Source of the DNA: Methanomicrobiales archaeon
Lineage (GTDB): Archaea > Halobacteriota > Methanomicrobia > Methanomicrobiales > Methanospirillaceae
Direction of reading: 5' to 3'
DNA: 18,520 nt
NCBI GenBank assembly: GCA_022841205.1
Contig: JALHCK010000018.1
Span: 1-18,520, forward strand
A program made the translations under genes and the position numbers. The notes beneath the pieces are model-generated. The model saw nothing but the letters and a program-made list of their open reading frames with translations, was not told where the DNA came from and did no database searches. Position 1 is the first letter of the stretch. Every line of letters begins with the position of its first letter. Shown here one piece after another: positions 6,940 through 15,264 of this stretch.

Positions 6940-7179
6940 ATGAAACGAACGATAAGCGAGAGGGACGTTAAGGTAGAATGGCTTGCTTTTGATCTTGCGG
7001 CTGATTTCGGAGTAGACCTTGCGTGTATCGCAAGCGAACACCTTATTGGCTGGCAGCTCTACGAGTATGTCATAGATGCGTTAATAAAGCGCGACAAAGA
7101 AGCGTGCGTTGAACCACTGCGCCAATACGCGAAACATTGGCACGGAGCCTACGATTTATCACCAATACCTAAAACCTAA
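6940..7179 (+). CDS. Hypothetical protein, 79 aa
   Basis: Not recognised. A small soluble helical protein (VEWLAFDLAADFGVDLACIA, then QLYEYVIDALIKRDKE) with no membrane segment. The ATG follows AGGAG (6929-6933) at 6 bp. It begins right after the GTTTCGGTT cluster and its AT-rich promoter-like stretch, so it is probably the first gene of a separately regulated unit with the next two genes. Confidence 0.7.
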   Translation: MKRTISERDVKVEWLAFDLAADFGVDLACIASEHLIGWQLYEYVIDALIKRDKEACVEPLRQYAKHWHGAYDLSPIPKT

Positions 7180-7226
7180 GTGTATACTTTTTTATAAATG
7201 CGAAATCATGGATGGGAGCATAGAAT

Positions 7227-7505
7227 ATGAACGAACTTGACTTAAGGCAAAGAAAAAAACTTCGTCAACTTGACAGTCTTGCGAACGTGAGGCGTGAGCT
7301 AGCGACTATTTATCACGAGGCAAGGGCGGCGGAGCCTGATCCTGTCATGATTCAGAAATATCGCGCATTATGTTTCATATTGAATGCACTGGCGGATATC
7401 CTGCGGGACGAAAAAATTGAAGGCGAGTATGAAGCGCGATTAGAGAGACTAGAGGAAGCCGTAAAGGCGGGAGGAAAAATCGATGATTTCAGAATTCAAT
7501 TCTAG
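7227..7505 (+). CDS. Hypothetical helical protein, 92 aa
   Basis: Not recognised. Very charged and predicted all-helical (LRQRKKLRQLDSLANVRREL, later YEARLERLEEAVKAGG), with coiled-coil-like heptads at both ends. The start follows GATGGGAGC at about 7209-7217. It overlaps the next gene by 23 bp, and that gene's ribosome site lies inside it. Confidence 0.7.
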   Translation: MNELDLRQRKKLRQLDSLANVRRELATIYHEARAAEPDPVMIQKYRALCFILNALADILRDEKIEGEYEARLERLEEAVKAGGKIDDFRIQF

Positions 7506-7782
7506 GCTTAAAGCCGTAGAAAAAGTGGCGAGCGTTGAAAGTAACGACGACATTCTATTGCGAAAGCTATCGGCCTTCAAGGATTATTGCGAAGCACCTA
7601 GTGGCTCAACGAAAAGAGAAGCGTTAAAGGCTTGGCACAGGCTCGATCCGACAGAAAGCGCGATTAAAATTGCAGAAGTTATCGAACAGAGGATCGCGCT
7701 GGCGAAAAAAACAAGTATCGAAAATCAGAATATTGCCATGCTTGCGGGCTGGCAGGATTATGGAGGCGGACTATGTCGATAG
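7483..7782 (+). CDS. Hypothetical protein, 99 aa
   Basis: Not recognised. Soluble and helical, with KLSAFKDYCEAPSGSTKREA and AIKIAEVIEQRIALAKK. A strong GGGAGGA precedes the ATG within the end of the previous gene, so they are co-translated. Its stop codon overlaps the start of a further frame at 7773 that is broken (next entry), which marks the end of the intact core operon. Confidence 0.7.
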   Translation: MISEFNSRLKAVEKVASVESNDDILLRKLSAFKDYCEAPSGSTKREALKAWHRLDPTESAIKIAEVIEQRIALAKKTSIENQNIAMLAGWQDYGGGLCR

Positions 7783-7943
7783 ATATTCGACTTATATAAG
7801 CGTTTGAAGATTACAAAACAATGCGAAAAGCTACCTCTATGAATAATAGAATCGAGAAGGGGCAAGCCATTATTGAGCTTTTGAAAAGAAACATAGACAG
7901 CACTTTTCATGGTCAAAATATCAATAAATACAACAATATTTGA
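7773..7943 (+). pseudogene. Broken start of a further core gene
   Basis: ATG at 7773 has a very good ribosome site (GGAGGCGGA) and opens with MSIDIRLI, but meets TAA at 7797. The same frame then stays open for 48 codons (AFEDYKTMRKATSMNNRIEK...) to TGA at 7941. A well-initiated gene with an early stop and no room for a full-length product before hsdM suggests the rest was lost when the restriction cassette came in. The alternatives are an 8-aa coupled peptide, or a 40-aa gene from ATG 7821, which has no ribosome site. No family is recognised. Confidence 0.4.
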
Positions 7944-8028
7944 CAGCAGCAATAAAGAAGGATACAGTGGGAATGTCTCTTAAAACGATTAATAATAGAG
8001 ATTAGCTAAAAATTGAGGAGAATCTTTC

Positions 8029-9654
8029 ATGGATTCCAAAAAAAAGAAGAATTCAGTGGAGCAACATAAACAGGATAATGAACAAATAGAGCCACACCGC
8101 CGTGAACAAGAGCGTGCCGAACTCTATAAGGCAATCTGGAATATTGCTAACGACCTGCGGGGCAGCGTCGATGGCTGGGATTTCAAGCAGTATGTGCTTG
8201 GCATGTTGTTCTACCGGTATATCTCCGAAAACCTTGCTAACTACATCAATCAAGGGGAACACGAAGCAGGGAACACCGACTTTGACTACGCCCAGCTTTC
8301 CGATGCCGAGGCCGAACAGATCAGGGAAGATATGATCCAAACTAAGGGATTTTTTATCCTGCCGAGCGAACTCTTTGAGAATGTGAGGAAGCGTGCCCCT
8401 CACGATCCCAACCTCAACGAGACTTTGGACAAGGTGTTCAAGAACATTGAAAACTCAGCCAAGGGCAGCCAGAGCGAGGACGACTTTGAGGGGTTATTCG
8501 ATGATATCGACGTCAATAGCAACAAGCTCGGGCCTTCAGTTGACAAACGGAATCAGCGGCTTGTAAAGCTCTTGAATGGCGTTGGGGATATGCAATTGGG
8601 GGATTACCAGAACCATACGATCGACGCTTTTGGCGATGCCTACGAGTACCTCATGAGTATGTATGCCTCCAATGCAGGCAAGAGTGGTGGCGAGTTCTTT
8701 ACGCCCCAGGAAGTTTCGGAGCTCTTAACCCGCATTGCGGTCTTTGGCAAGACCGAAGTGAACAAGGTGTACGACCCTGCCTGCGGTTCAGGTTCCTTGC
8801 TTCTTAAGTCCGCCAAGATTCTTGGCAAAGAAAATGTCCGGCTTGGCTTTTTTGGTCAAGAGATCAACCTCACGACTTACAACCTCTGCCGAATTAATAT
8901 GTTCCTCCACGACATTGATTACACCAAGTTTGATATAGCCCATGGCGATACGCTGACAGACCCCTTACATTGGGACGAGGAGCCGTTTGAGGTAATTGTT
9001 TCCAATCCACCATACTCCATCCATTGGGAAGGCGATTCAAACCCTCTTTTGATCAATGACCCACGGTTCTCGCCTGCCGGAGTCCTGGCACCCAAATCCA
9101 AGGCCGACCTTGCCTTTATTATGCACAGCCTTGCGTGGCTTGCCACCAACGGTACTGCGGCAATCGTCTGTTTCCCCGGAGTGATGTACCGTGGCGGGGC
9201 GGAGCAAAAGATACGGAAGTACCTTATCGACAACAACTATATCGATTGTGTCATCCAACTGCCGGACAACCTCTTCTTCGGCACGAGTATCGCCACCTGC
9301 ATCATGGTGTTGAAGAAATCCAAGGCCGAGAACAGTACCTTGTTTATCGATGCCTCCAAAGAGTTCGTCAAGGTAACGAACAGCAATAAGCTGACCCAGG
9401 AGAATATCGAGACGATAGTCACAGCCTATACGGAGCGGGCCAGCAAGGACTATTTTGTACACCTCGTACCTAACGCAACGATAGCGGCTCACGAGTACAA
9501 CCTGTCAGTTTCGACCTACGTAACCCAAGAAGACACTAAGGAGAAGGTAGATATTAAGGCCCTCAACGCTGAAATCGAGAAGATTGTGGCGAGGGAGCAG
9601 GTCCTACGGGACGAGATCGGGAAGATTATCGCTGAGATTGAGGCAGGCTCATGA
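8029..9654 (+). CDS. hsdM: Type I restriction-modification system, methyltransferase subunit HsdM
   Basis: N6-adenine methyltransferase of a type I system; two copies join one HsdS to methylate the target, and HsdR is added for cleavage. 541 aa, a usual length. The N-terminal HsdM helical domain is seen at about 30-180 (AIWNIANDLRGSVDGWDFKQ). In the catalytic domain, motif I is DPACGSGSLLL (249-259), then FFGQEIN (274-280) and motif IV NPPYS (326-330). GEFFTPQEVSELL (221-233) is the conserved stretch before motif I. The start follows GAGGAG (8015-8020). The gene overlaps hsdS by 4 bp (ATGA at 9651). Higher G+C than the core genes before it suggests separate acquisition. Confidence 0.97.
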   Translation: MDSKKKKNSVEQHKQDNEQIEPHRREQERAELYKAIWNIANDLRGSVDGWDFKQYVLGMLFYRYISENLANYINQGEHEAGNTDFDYAQLSDAEAEQIREDMIQTKGFFILPSELFENVRKRAPHDPNLNETLDKVFKNIENSAKGSQSEDDFEGLFDDIDVNSNKLGPSVDKRNQRLVKLLNGVGDMQLGDYQNHTIDAFGDAYEYLMSMYASNAGKSGGEFFTPQEVSELLTRIAVFGKTEVNKVYDPACGSGSLLLKSAKILGKENVRLGFFGQEINLTTYNLCRINMFLHDIDYTKFDIAHGDTLTDPLHWDEEPFEVIVSNPPYSIHWEGDSNPLLINDPRFSPAGVLAPKSKADLAFIMHSLAWLATNGTAAIVCFPGVMYRGGAEQKIRKYLIDNNYIDCVIQLPDNLFFGTSIATCIMVLKKSKAENSTLFIDASKEFVKVTNSNKLTQENIETIVTAYTERASKDYFVHLVPNATIAAHEYNLSVSTYVTQEDTKEKVDIKALNAEIEKIVAREQVLRDEIGKIIAEIEAGS

Positions 9655-10874
9655 GTAAATTAGACGAGTTGATAGCGGAGCTGTGTCCTGAGGGGGTGGA
9701 ATATAAATCCTTAGGAGAAATATGCGAAATTAGAAGTGGATGGGGGTTCCCTAACGTTGAACAAGGGAAATTAAAAGGAGATTATCCATTTTATAAAGTT
9801 AGTGATATGAATTTAGCCGGTAATGAAACGTTGATGACCATTGCCAATAATTATATTGATATTTCTACAGCTAGCCAATTGGGCTGTAAACCTGCACCCG
9901 AGGGAACGATTATATTCCCCAAAATTGGTGCCGCTATTGGGACAAATAAAAAACGATTGCTTTCAAAAGAGTCTTGTTATGATAATAACATAATGGGATT
10001 GATACCTAGTGAAGTTATAATTTCTCGATACTTGTTTTATCAGATGAGCTCTGTAAATTTAAATAATTTTGCTGATTATTCTGGTGCGATGCCCTCAATC
10101 AGAAAAACAACTATAGAGAAATATATTATTCCTCTTCCCCCTCTCCTCGTGCAGCGCGAAATCGTGCGGATTCTGGATACATTCACAGAGCTTATCGCAG
10201 AGCTTATCGCAGAGCTTATCGCAGAGCTTACCGCGCGGAAAAGGCAGTACGAGTGCTACCGCGACAAACTCTTGTCTTTCAATATTCAAATGGGCCCGTC
10301 TTCGAAGGAACAAGAGCCAAAAACTCAAACACAATCTTATTTTGCTGGGTACGTACCTTATAAGCCATTGGCTGAAGTACTTACTATAAAGAATGGAAAG
10401 GACTATAAGAAATTCTCACAAGGAAGTGTCCCAGTCTACGGTTCAGGCGGAATCATTGCCCATATTGATCAATACGTTTACGATAAACCGTCTGTACTTA
10501 TTCCAAGAAAAGGATCATTGAATAAACTATACTATGTCGATTTTCCCTTTTGGACAGTAGACACTATTTTCTACACAGAGATCAATTCAATAATCGTTCA
10601 ACCAAAGTTTGTTTTCTATTTTTTGCAGGCACAGCACCTAGAGAGACTCAATACCGCCGGTGGCGTTCCAAGCCTAACCCAAGCCATGTTGAACAAACTG
10701 CTAATACCCGTGCCTTCTCTTTCAGAGCAATCCCGTATCGTCGCCATCCTCGACCGCTTCGACGCGCTCTGCAACGACCTTTCGAGCGGCCTTCCTGCAG
10801 AAATAGCAGCTCGCCAGAAGCAGTATGAGTACTACCGAGACAAGCTCCTTACCTTCAAGGAGAAGAGTGCATGA
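9651..10874 (+). CDS. hsdS: Type I restriction-modification system, specificity subunit HsdS
   Basis: Recognises the bipartite DNA target for both modification and restriction. 407 aa in the standard layout: target-recognition domain 1 at about 18-165 (EYKSLGEICEIRSGWGF ... IIPLPPL), a conserved helical spacer at about 166-210 (VQREIVRILDTFTEL ... RKRQYECYRDKLLSF), domain 2 at about 235-355 (YKPLAEVLTIKNGKDY ... LIPVPSL), and a C-terminal copy of the spacer (SEQSRIVAILDRF ... RQKQYEYYRDKLLTF). Both recognition domains are AT-richer than the spacers, as expected of exchanged modules. Residues 181-194 contain LIAE repeats. The target cannot be predicted by eye. Coupled by 4-bp overlaps to hsdM and hsdR. 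Confidence 0.96.
   Translation: MSKLDELIAELCPEGVEYKSLGEICEIRSGWGFPNVEQGKLKGDYPFYKVSDMNLAGNETLMTIANNYIDISTASQLGCKPAPEGTIIFPKIGAAIGTNKKRLLSKESCYDNNIMGLIPSEVIISRYLFYQMSSVNLNNFADYSGAMPSIRKTTIEKYIIPLPPLLVQREIVRILDTFTELIAELIAELIAELTARKRQYECYRDKLLSFNIQMGPSSKEQEPKTQTQSYFAGYVPYKPLAEVLTIKNGKDYKKFSQGSVPVYGSGGIIAHIDQYVYDKPSVLIPRKGSLNKLYYVDFPFWTVDTIFYTEINSIIVQPKFVFYFLQAQHLERLNTAGGVPSLTQAMLNKLLIPVPSLSEQSRIVAILDRFDALCNDLSSGLPAEIAARQKQYEYYRDKLLTFKEKSA
10188..10235 (+). repeat. 12-bp tandem repeat in the hsdS central spacer
   Basis: Three perfect copies of GAGCTTATCGCA (10188-10199, 10200-10211, 10212-10223) and a fourth with two changes (GAGCTTACCGCG, 10224-10235). They encode the LIAELIAELIAELTA helix. In EcoR124I/EcoR124II, gain or loss of one 4-aa TAEL repeat at the same place alters the spacer length of the DNA target by 1 bp, so this repeat probably permits a change of specificity by slippage without frameshift. 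Confidence 0.9.
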
Positions 10875-13800
10875 CCGGGTACAACGTCGTGGCTTCTACC
10901 GAAGAGCGTACCGTTGTCGCTGAATATGTTCCTCAGTATGCACGCCCCGATTCCTACCAAAGCGAAGCCGATCTCGAACTCGAGTTCATCGGGCTCCTCC
11001 AAGAACAGGGTTATCAATACCTACCCATTCACCATGAAACCGAGCTTGTCCAAAACCTGCGCACCCAATTGGAACGCCTTAATAGCTATTCGTTTTCAGA
11101 CACTGAATGGAAGCGCTTCTTTGCCGAGGCTCTTGCCAATAGCAGCGAAGGCGTCGTCGAAAAGACCCGAAAAATTCAAACCGACTATAAACAGCTTCTC
11201 AGGCGTGACGACGGCACTACCAAGAACATTTACCTCATCGACAAAGAAAACATCCATAACAATAGCCTTCAAGTGATTAACCAGTATGAAGAGGCTGCAG
11301 GTACCTATAAAACACGGTACGACGTCACCATCCTCGTCAATGGCCTCCCTTTGGTCCACTGCGAGCTCAAGCGCCGTGGCATTGCCCTTCGAGAAGCTTT
11401 TAACCAGATCAAACGCTACGAGCGGGACAGCTTTTGGGCTTCTAGTGGCCTTTTTGATTACGTCCAGCTATTTATCATCTCTAATGGTACCCACACCAAG
11501 TACTATTCCAACAGCACACGCTTAAATCATGTGAGAGAGTCTTCGGAATCGGAACGAGTTCGCAGTAAGAAAACCAGCAATAGCTTTGAGTTTACCTCTT
11601 ACTGGGCGGATGCCAAGAACAAGACGATTACTGACCTTGTGGACTTTGCCAAGACCTTCTTCGCTAAACACACCTTGCTGAATATCCTCACAAAGTACTG
11701 CGTCTTTACAACCGAAAACCAGCTCCTTGTTATGCGTCCCTACCAGATCGCTGCTACGGAGCGCATCCTTTCCCGTATCCAGATAGCCACAAACTATAAG
11801 ACGACCGGCACCATTAAGGCGGGCGGCTATATTTGGCATACCACGGGCAGCGGTAAAACGCTCACCTCCTTCAAGACCGCGCAGCTTGCCTCCGAGCTTC
11901 CCTACATCGACAAGGTCCTTTTCGTGGTTGACCGAAAAGACCTCGATTACCAGACGGTCAAAGAGTACGACCGCTTCCAAAAGGGCGCGGCAAATAGCAA
12001 TACGTCGACGCGAATCCTACAGCATCAGCTCGAAGACCCTTCTGCCAAGATCATCATTACGACCATCCAGAAACTCGAGCTCTTTGTCTCGCGGAACAAG
12101 ACACACGAGGTGTACAAGAAGCACGTCGTCATCATTTTTGACGAATGCCATCGTTCCCAGTTTGGAGACATGCACGCCAAGATCGTCAAGTATTTCAGGA
12201 ACTATCACCTCTTCGGCTTTACAGGAACGCCAATTTTTGCCCCCAACGCGGGGCAGGGTACCAATGCTGCCTTTAAGACCACCGAACAGACCTTCGGCGA
12301 ACAGCTCCATAGCTATACCATCGTGGACGCAATCAACGACGGAAACGTGCTGCCCTTCCGCATTGACTACGTGAATACGGTCAGGATGAAGGACGAAGTC
12401 AAGGACAAGAAAGTATCGGCGATCGACACGGAACGGGCCCTTGCCGCTCCAGAACGGCTTCATGAGGTTGTGAGTTATATACTCGAGCACTTCGACCAAA
12501 AGACCAAACGGAATAACTACTACGCCCTCGAAGGTAAACGTGTTTCGGGCTTCAATGCGATTCTAGCCACAAGCTCGATTCCGGTCGCCATGAAGTACTA
12601 TACCGAGATAAAGAACCAGCTTGCAGAGAAAAGCCGTAAACTCAATGTTGCCATAATCTATAGCTATAGCCCCAACGAAGCTGACCCTGAGGATGTCTTC
12701 CCTGACGAGGACTTCGACACAAGCGGGCTTAATGCAACTCAGCGAGATTTCCTCGAAGCAGCTATTGCCGACTACAACGCCGACTTCAATACCACCTTCG
12801 ACACTTCAGCGGAGAAGTTCGAGAACTACTACAAGGATGTGTCCCTCCGCATGAAAAGACGCGAGGTAGACCTTCTCGTCGTCGTCAATATGTTTCTGAC
12901 GGGCTTTGATGCAACGACCCTCAATACCCTGTGGGTAGATAAGAACCTGAAACAACACGGGCTTATCCAGGCATTCTCCCGTACCAATCGCATTCTTAAT
13001 TCCGTAAAGACCTATGGGAATATTGTGTGCTTCCGGGACCTCCAGCACGCGACCGACGAGGCTATTGCCCTGTTTGGGAATAAGGATGCTGGTGGCATTG
13101 TGCTTCTTAAGGGTTTCGAAGCGTACTACGAAGGCTACGACGAAAACGGCAAGCACTATCCTGGGTATGTCGAGCTTGTCGATGAGCTTACGACCAAATT
13201 TCTCTTGGGCCGGCCGATTATCGGGGAACAGAACGAGAAGGACTTTATACGAACCTTTGGGGCGCTCCTCAAGGTTCGCAATATCCTCACGGCCTTTGAC
13301 GCGTTTGAGGGCAAGGGGATCCTTTCGGAGCGGGAACTCCAAGACTACCAGAGCGAGTATATCGACCTCTATCAGGAATTCATCACAGTCGAGAAAGCCG
13401 ACAAGGAACAGATCACTGACGACCTTGTCTTTGAGGTCGAACTCATTCGGCAGGTCGAGATCAACATCGACTATATTCTGCTCTTAGTCGCGAAGTACCG
13501 CGACTCGAACTGCCAAGACAAGAGTATCCTTGTATCGATCGACAAAGCGGTCAACTCGAGCTTACAACTGCGAAGCAAGAAGGAACTCATCGAACATTTT
13601 GTCCAGACGGTCAATGTCGACACCGAGGTCGAGGAGGACTGGCGCCGTTTTGTTCGAGAGCGGAAGGAGGCGGACCTTGCGGCGATTATTCAGGAAGAGA
13701 AGCTGAAGGAAGCAGAGACCAGGCGCTTTGTTGACAACTCACTACGGGATGGGGCGCTCAAGACGACGGGTACTGATATCGACAAACTGCTGCCACCTCT

Positions 13801-13891
13801 GTCAAGGTTTGGCGGAGGGCGCGAGGCCAAGAAACAAGGTGTCATTGCCAAGCTCATGGCATTCTTCGAGAGGTACTTCGGGCTTGTCTAA
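10871..13891 (+). CDS. hsdR: Type I restriction-modification system, restriction subunit HsdR
   Basis: ATP-dependent translocase and endonuclease that cuts unmodified DNA. 1006 aa, close to EcoR124I HsdR. The N-terminal PD-(D/E)xK nuclease is visible: Asp151 in RYDVTILVNG and ELK (165-167) in LVHCELKRRG. The SF2 motor follows: Walker A TTGSGKT (324-330), DECH (424-427), GFTGTP (449-454), then LTGFDA and QAFSRTNRI in the second RecA domain. The C-terminal helical part (about 780-1006) would dock on the methylase. All motifs are intact, so the whole hsdMSR operon looks functional. It begins in a 4-bp overlap with hsdS. About 134 bases without a gene follow before the insertion sequence; no terminator is evident. 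Confidence 0.97.
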   Translation: MTGYNVVASTEERTVVAEYVPQYARPDSYQSEADLELEFIGLLQEQGYQYLPIHHETELVQNLRTQLERLNSYSFSDTEWKRFFAEALANSSEGVVEKTRKIQTDYKQLLRRDDGTTKNIYLIDKENIHNNSLQVINQYEEAAGTYKTRYDVTILVNGLPLVHCELKRRGIALREAFNQIKRYERDSFWASSGLFDYVQLFIISNGTHTKYYSNSTRLNHVRESSESERVRSKKTSNSFEFTSYWADAKNKTITDLVDFAKTFFAKHTLLNILTKYCVFTTENQLLVMRPYQIAATERILSRIQIATNYKTTGTIKAGGYIWHTTGSGKTLTSFKTAQLASELPYIDKVLFVVDRKDLDYQTVKEYDRFQKGAANSNTSTRILQHQLEDPSAKIIITTIQKLELFVSRNKTHEVYKKHVVIIFDECHRSQFGDMHAKIVKYFRNYHLFGFTGTPIFAPNAGQGTNAAFKTTEQTFGEQLHSYTIVDAINDGNVLPFRIDYVNTVRMKDEVKDKKVSAIDTERALAAPERLHEVVSYILEHFDQKTKRNNYYALEGKRVSGFNAILATSSIPVAMKYYTEIKNQLAEKSRKLNVAIIYSYSPNEADPEDVFPDEDFDTSGLNATQRDFLEAAIADYNADFNTTFDTSAEKFENYYKDVSLRMKRREVDLLVVVNMFLTGFDATTLNTLWVDKNLKQHGLIQAFSRTNRILNSVKTYGNIVCFRDLQHATDEAIALFGNKDAGGIVLLKGFEAYYEGYDENGKHYPGYVELVDELTTKFLLGRPIIGEQNEKDFIRTFGALLKVRNILTAFDAFEGKGILSERELQDYQSEYIDLYQEFITVEKADKEQITDDLVFEVELIRQVEINIDYILLLVAKYRDSNCQDKSILVSIDKAVNSSLQLRSKKELIEHFVQTVNVDTEVEEDWRRFVRERKEADLAAIIQEEKLKEAETRRFVDNSLRDGALKTTGTDIDKLLPPLSRFGGGREAKKQGVIAKLMAFFERYFGLV

Positions 13892-14025
13892 GATTTGGTA
13901 TTCACGAATTGGCCTAGTTCTGGCAGTTAGGGGCAAGTCAGTAGAAAAGAAACCTGCGACGTGGAATGCTTGAGATATGCCGTCCAACTCCACTTCAGCT
14001 CCTTTTCAGCAGAAGACAACCGTAA

Positions 14026-15219
14026 TGCCTCATCATAAAATCTAACCGAGACGCAATTGATGCCTCAGGATATTTTCTGACCATTCATGCGTTCTCATCG
14101 CATATCTCTACCAGTCTTTTATTGCTATGGGCATGATGAAGTTTATTGAGTGCAGTATCGAGGTTAGCGCGCAGCACTACAGGATCATAGCTCGCTTTGA
14201 GTACAGAAAGTCCTTTTTTTGCCGTAAGCGACACAAGCGGACGTATTGGCTGTTTTTCTATTCCACGAAGGGATTGTCATTCTTGTGGTAGCTGCGTGAG
14301 CGGGTGAAGGCAATCTGTTCGCTTCTGCACCAGTCATAGACCTGCGTATTGAGAAACTCCGAGCCATTATCAGAATCGATGGCGATGAGGCAAAATGGCA
14401 GGGTGCTTCGGACGTCGACGAGGGCCTCTTTAACCCAGCGCTGGGCACGATTGGGCAGGGCACGCAGCTCGACTCAGCCGGTCATGGTATCAGTCGCGTT
14501 GAGAGTGCAGCAGAACTCATGCTCGACTGTCCCCCCGCTGTGGAACACGGTATCGATTTCCAGGTATCCGGGCCGCTGTTCGCCAAAGCCATAGAAGGTC
14601 CTAACCGGGATCTTGGTCTTGTAGTAATTGACAGCTTCATTCGCCGTGTAGTGGCGCTTTATAAACCAAGGAGATTGTTTTTCTTTGGCAAGTAAGCGAT
14701 TGATGGTTGCAGGGCTGATGGCAGTAAGCTCTGCGCGGACGGTATCCGTAATGGTGTACTCCTTATGGAGCGCAAGGAATGCAATATTTTCACGAATAAA
14801 GACTAAAAGGCGCTTGCCACACATGCAAGTCAAAGGTTGCCCATATAGACTTCAGCGACTCATAGAGCGCCTCCGAATACTTTTTCTTGCCTTTGCGCTT
14901 CTTTCGTTCCCAAGAACAGCCAATGACAATCGTAAGTCGCCTACCTCCTATGACCCTTTGGACTGTTTTCCCCCACCAGGTAAGCAGGTGCAGGGCATAT
15001 TTACGGCTATACCCCGTCAATGAAATAAGCTCATTCAGAATAAGGCTTTTCTTTCTTACTCGCTGCACGGTAGCGTGTTGCGGTTTCGGCGATGATCCGA
15101 TGTCGTTCTTGCATATTGAGCCCCATATACTCCCTCCAAACTATTTGACTGGAGTGTAATTTGGGTTAGATTTTATGATGAGGCATCGGTATTGTTTCGG
15201 TTAGATTTTCGATGAGGCA
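14026..15219 (-). mobile_element. Decayed insertion sequence with doubled terminal repeats
   Basis: The left end has TGCCTCATCATAAAATC... at 14026-14047 and a weaker copy at 14061-14082; the right end has a complementary perfect 22-bp copy at 15164-15185 and an outer near-copy at 15199-15219. Copies are about 35 bp apart at both ends, so each end is a two-unit repeat, and the whole is 1194 bp. Inside, on the minus strand, is a broken DDE transposase. No clear target duplication is seen (ACCGTAA on the left, ATGCGAC on the right), so the outer limits could be off by a few bases. It separates hsdR from the TIGR04255 module. Confidence 0.8.
14085..15126 (-). pseudogene. DDE (integrase-core) transposase, frameshifts and nonsense mutations
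   Basis: Read on the minus strand from ATG at 15126 behind GGAGGG: MGLNMQERHRIIAETATRY, a frameshift near 15047, then SLILNELISLTGYSRKYAL and KYSEALYESLKSIWATFDL, a one-base insertion near 14820, then CGKRLLVFIRENIAFLAL and GYLEIDTVFHSGG. TGA at 14474-14476 stands where Trp is expected (MTG-stop-VELRALPN). IAIDSDNGSEFLN and NDNPFVE follow, then TAG at 14258-14260, probably a changed Gln. Past a further shift near 14205 the frame closes at 14085. The catalytic triad is still readable (Asp of EIDTV, Asp of DSDNG, Glu of PFVE). A dead transposase of an rve-type family; the exact IS family is not assigned. Confidence 0.85.
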
Positions 15220-15251
15220 ATGCGACCTCTATACTTTCCCACGGTTAATGA

Positions 15252-15257
15252 TATAAT
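15252..15257 (+). promoter_or_regulatory. -10 box of the TIGR04255 module
   Basis: TATAAT at 15252-15257, 8 bp before the ATG at 15265, would place transcription start at about 15264, giving a leaderless message. No ribosome site is present before any nearby ATG, which agrees. The -35 region is weak and lies just outside the insertion-sequence end, so the promoter may have been altered by the insertion. Confidence 0.45.
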
Positions 15258-15264
15258 GAACAAT

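Noticed and set aside
10188..10235. CRISPR or noncoding minisatellite at the GAGCTTATCGCA repeats
   Set aside because: The repeats are in frame within hsdS with no spacers between them and encode the spacer helix.
11886..12374. 162-aa plus-strand frame in hsdR, other phase
   Set aside because: Low-complexity S/R/T-rich translation over the helicase motifs of HsdR; a shadow.
14349..14594. Plus-strand frame inside the insertion sequence
   Set aside because: Opposite the readable DDE transposase; a shadow.
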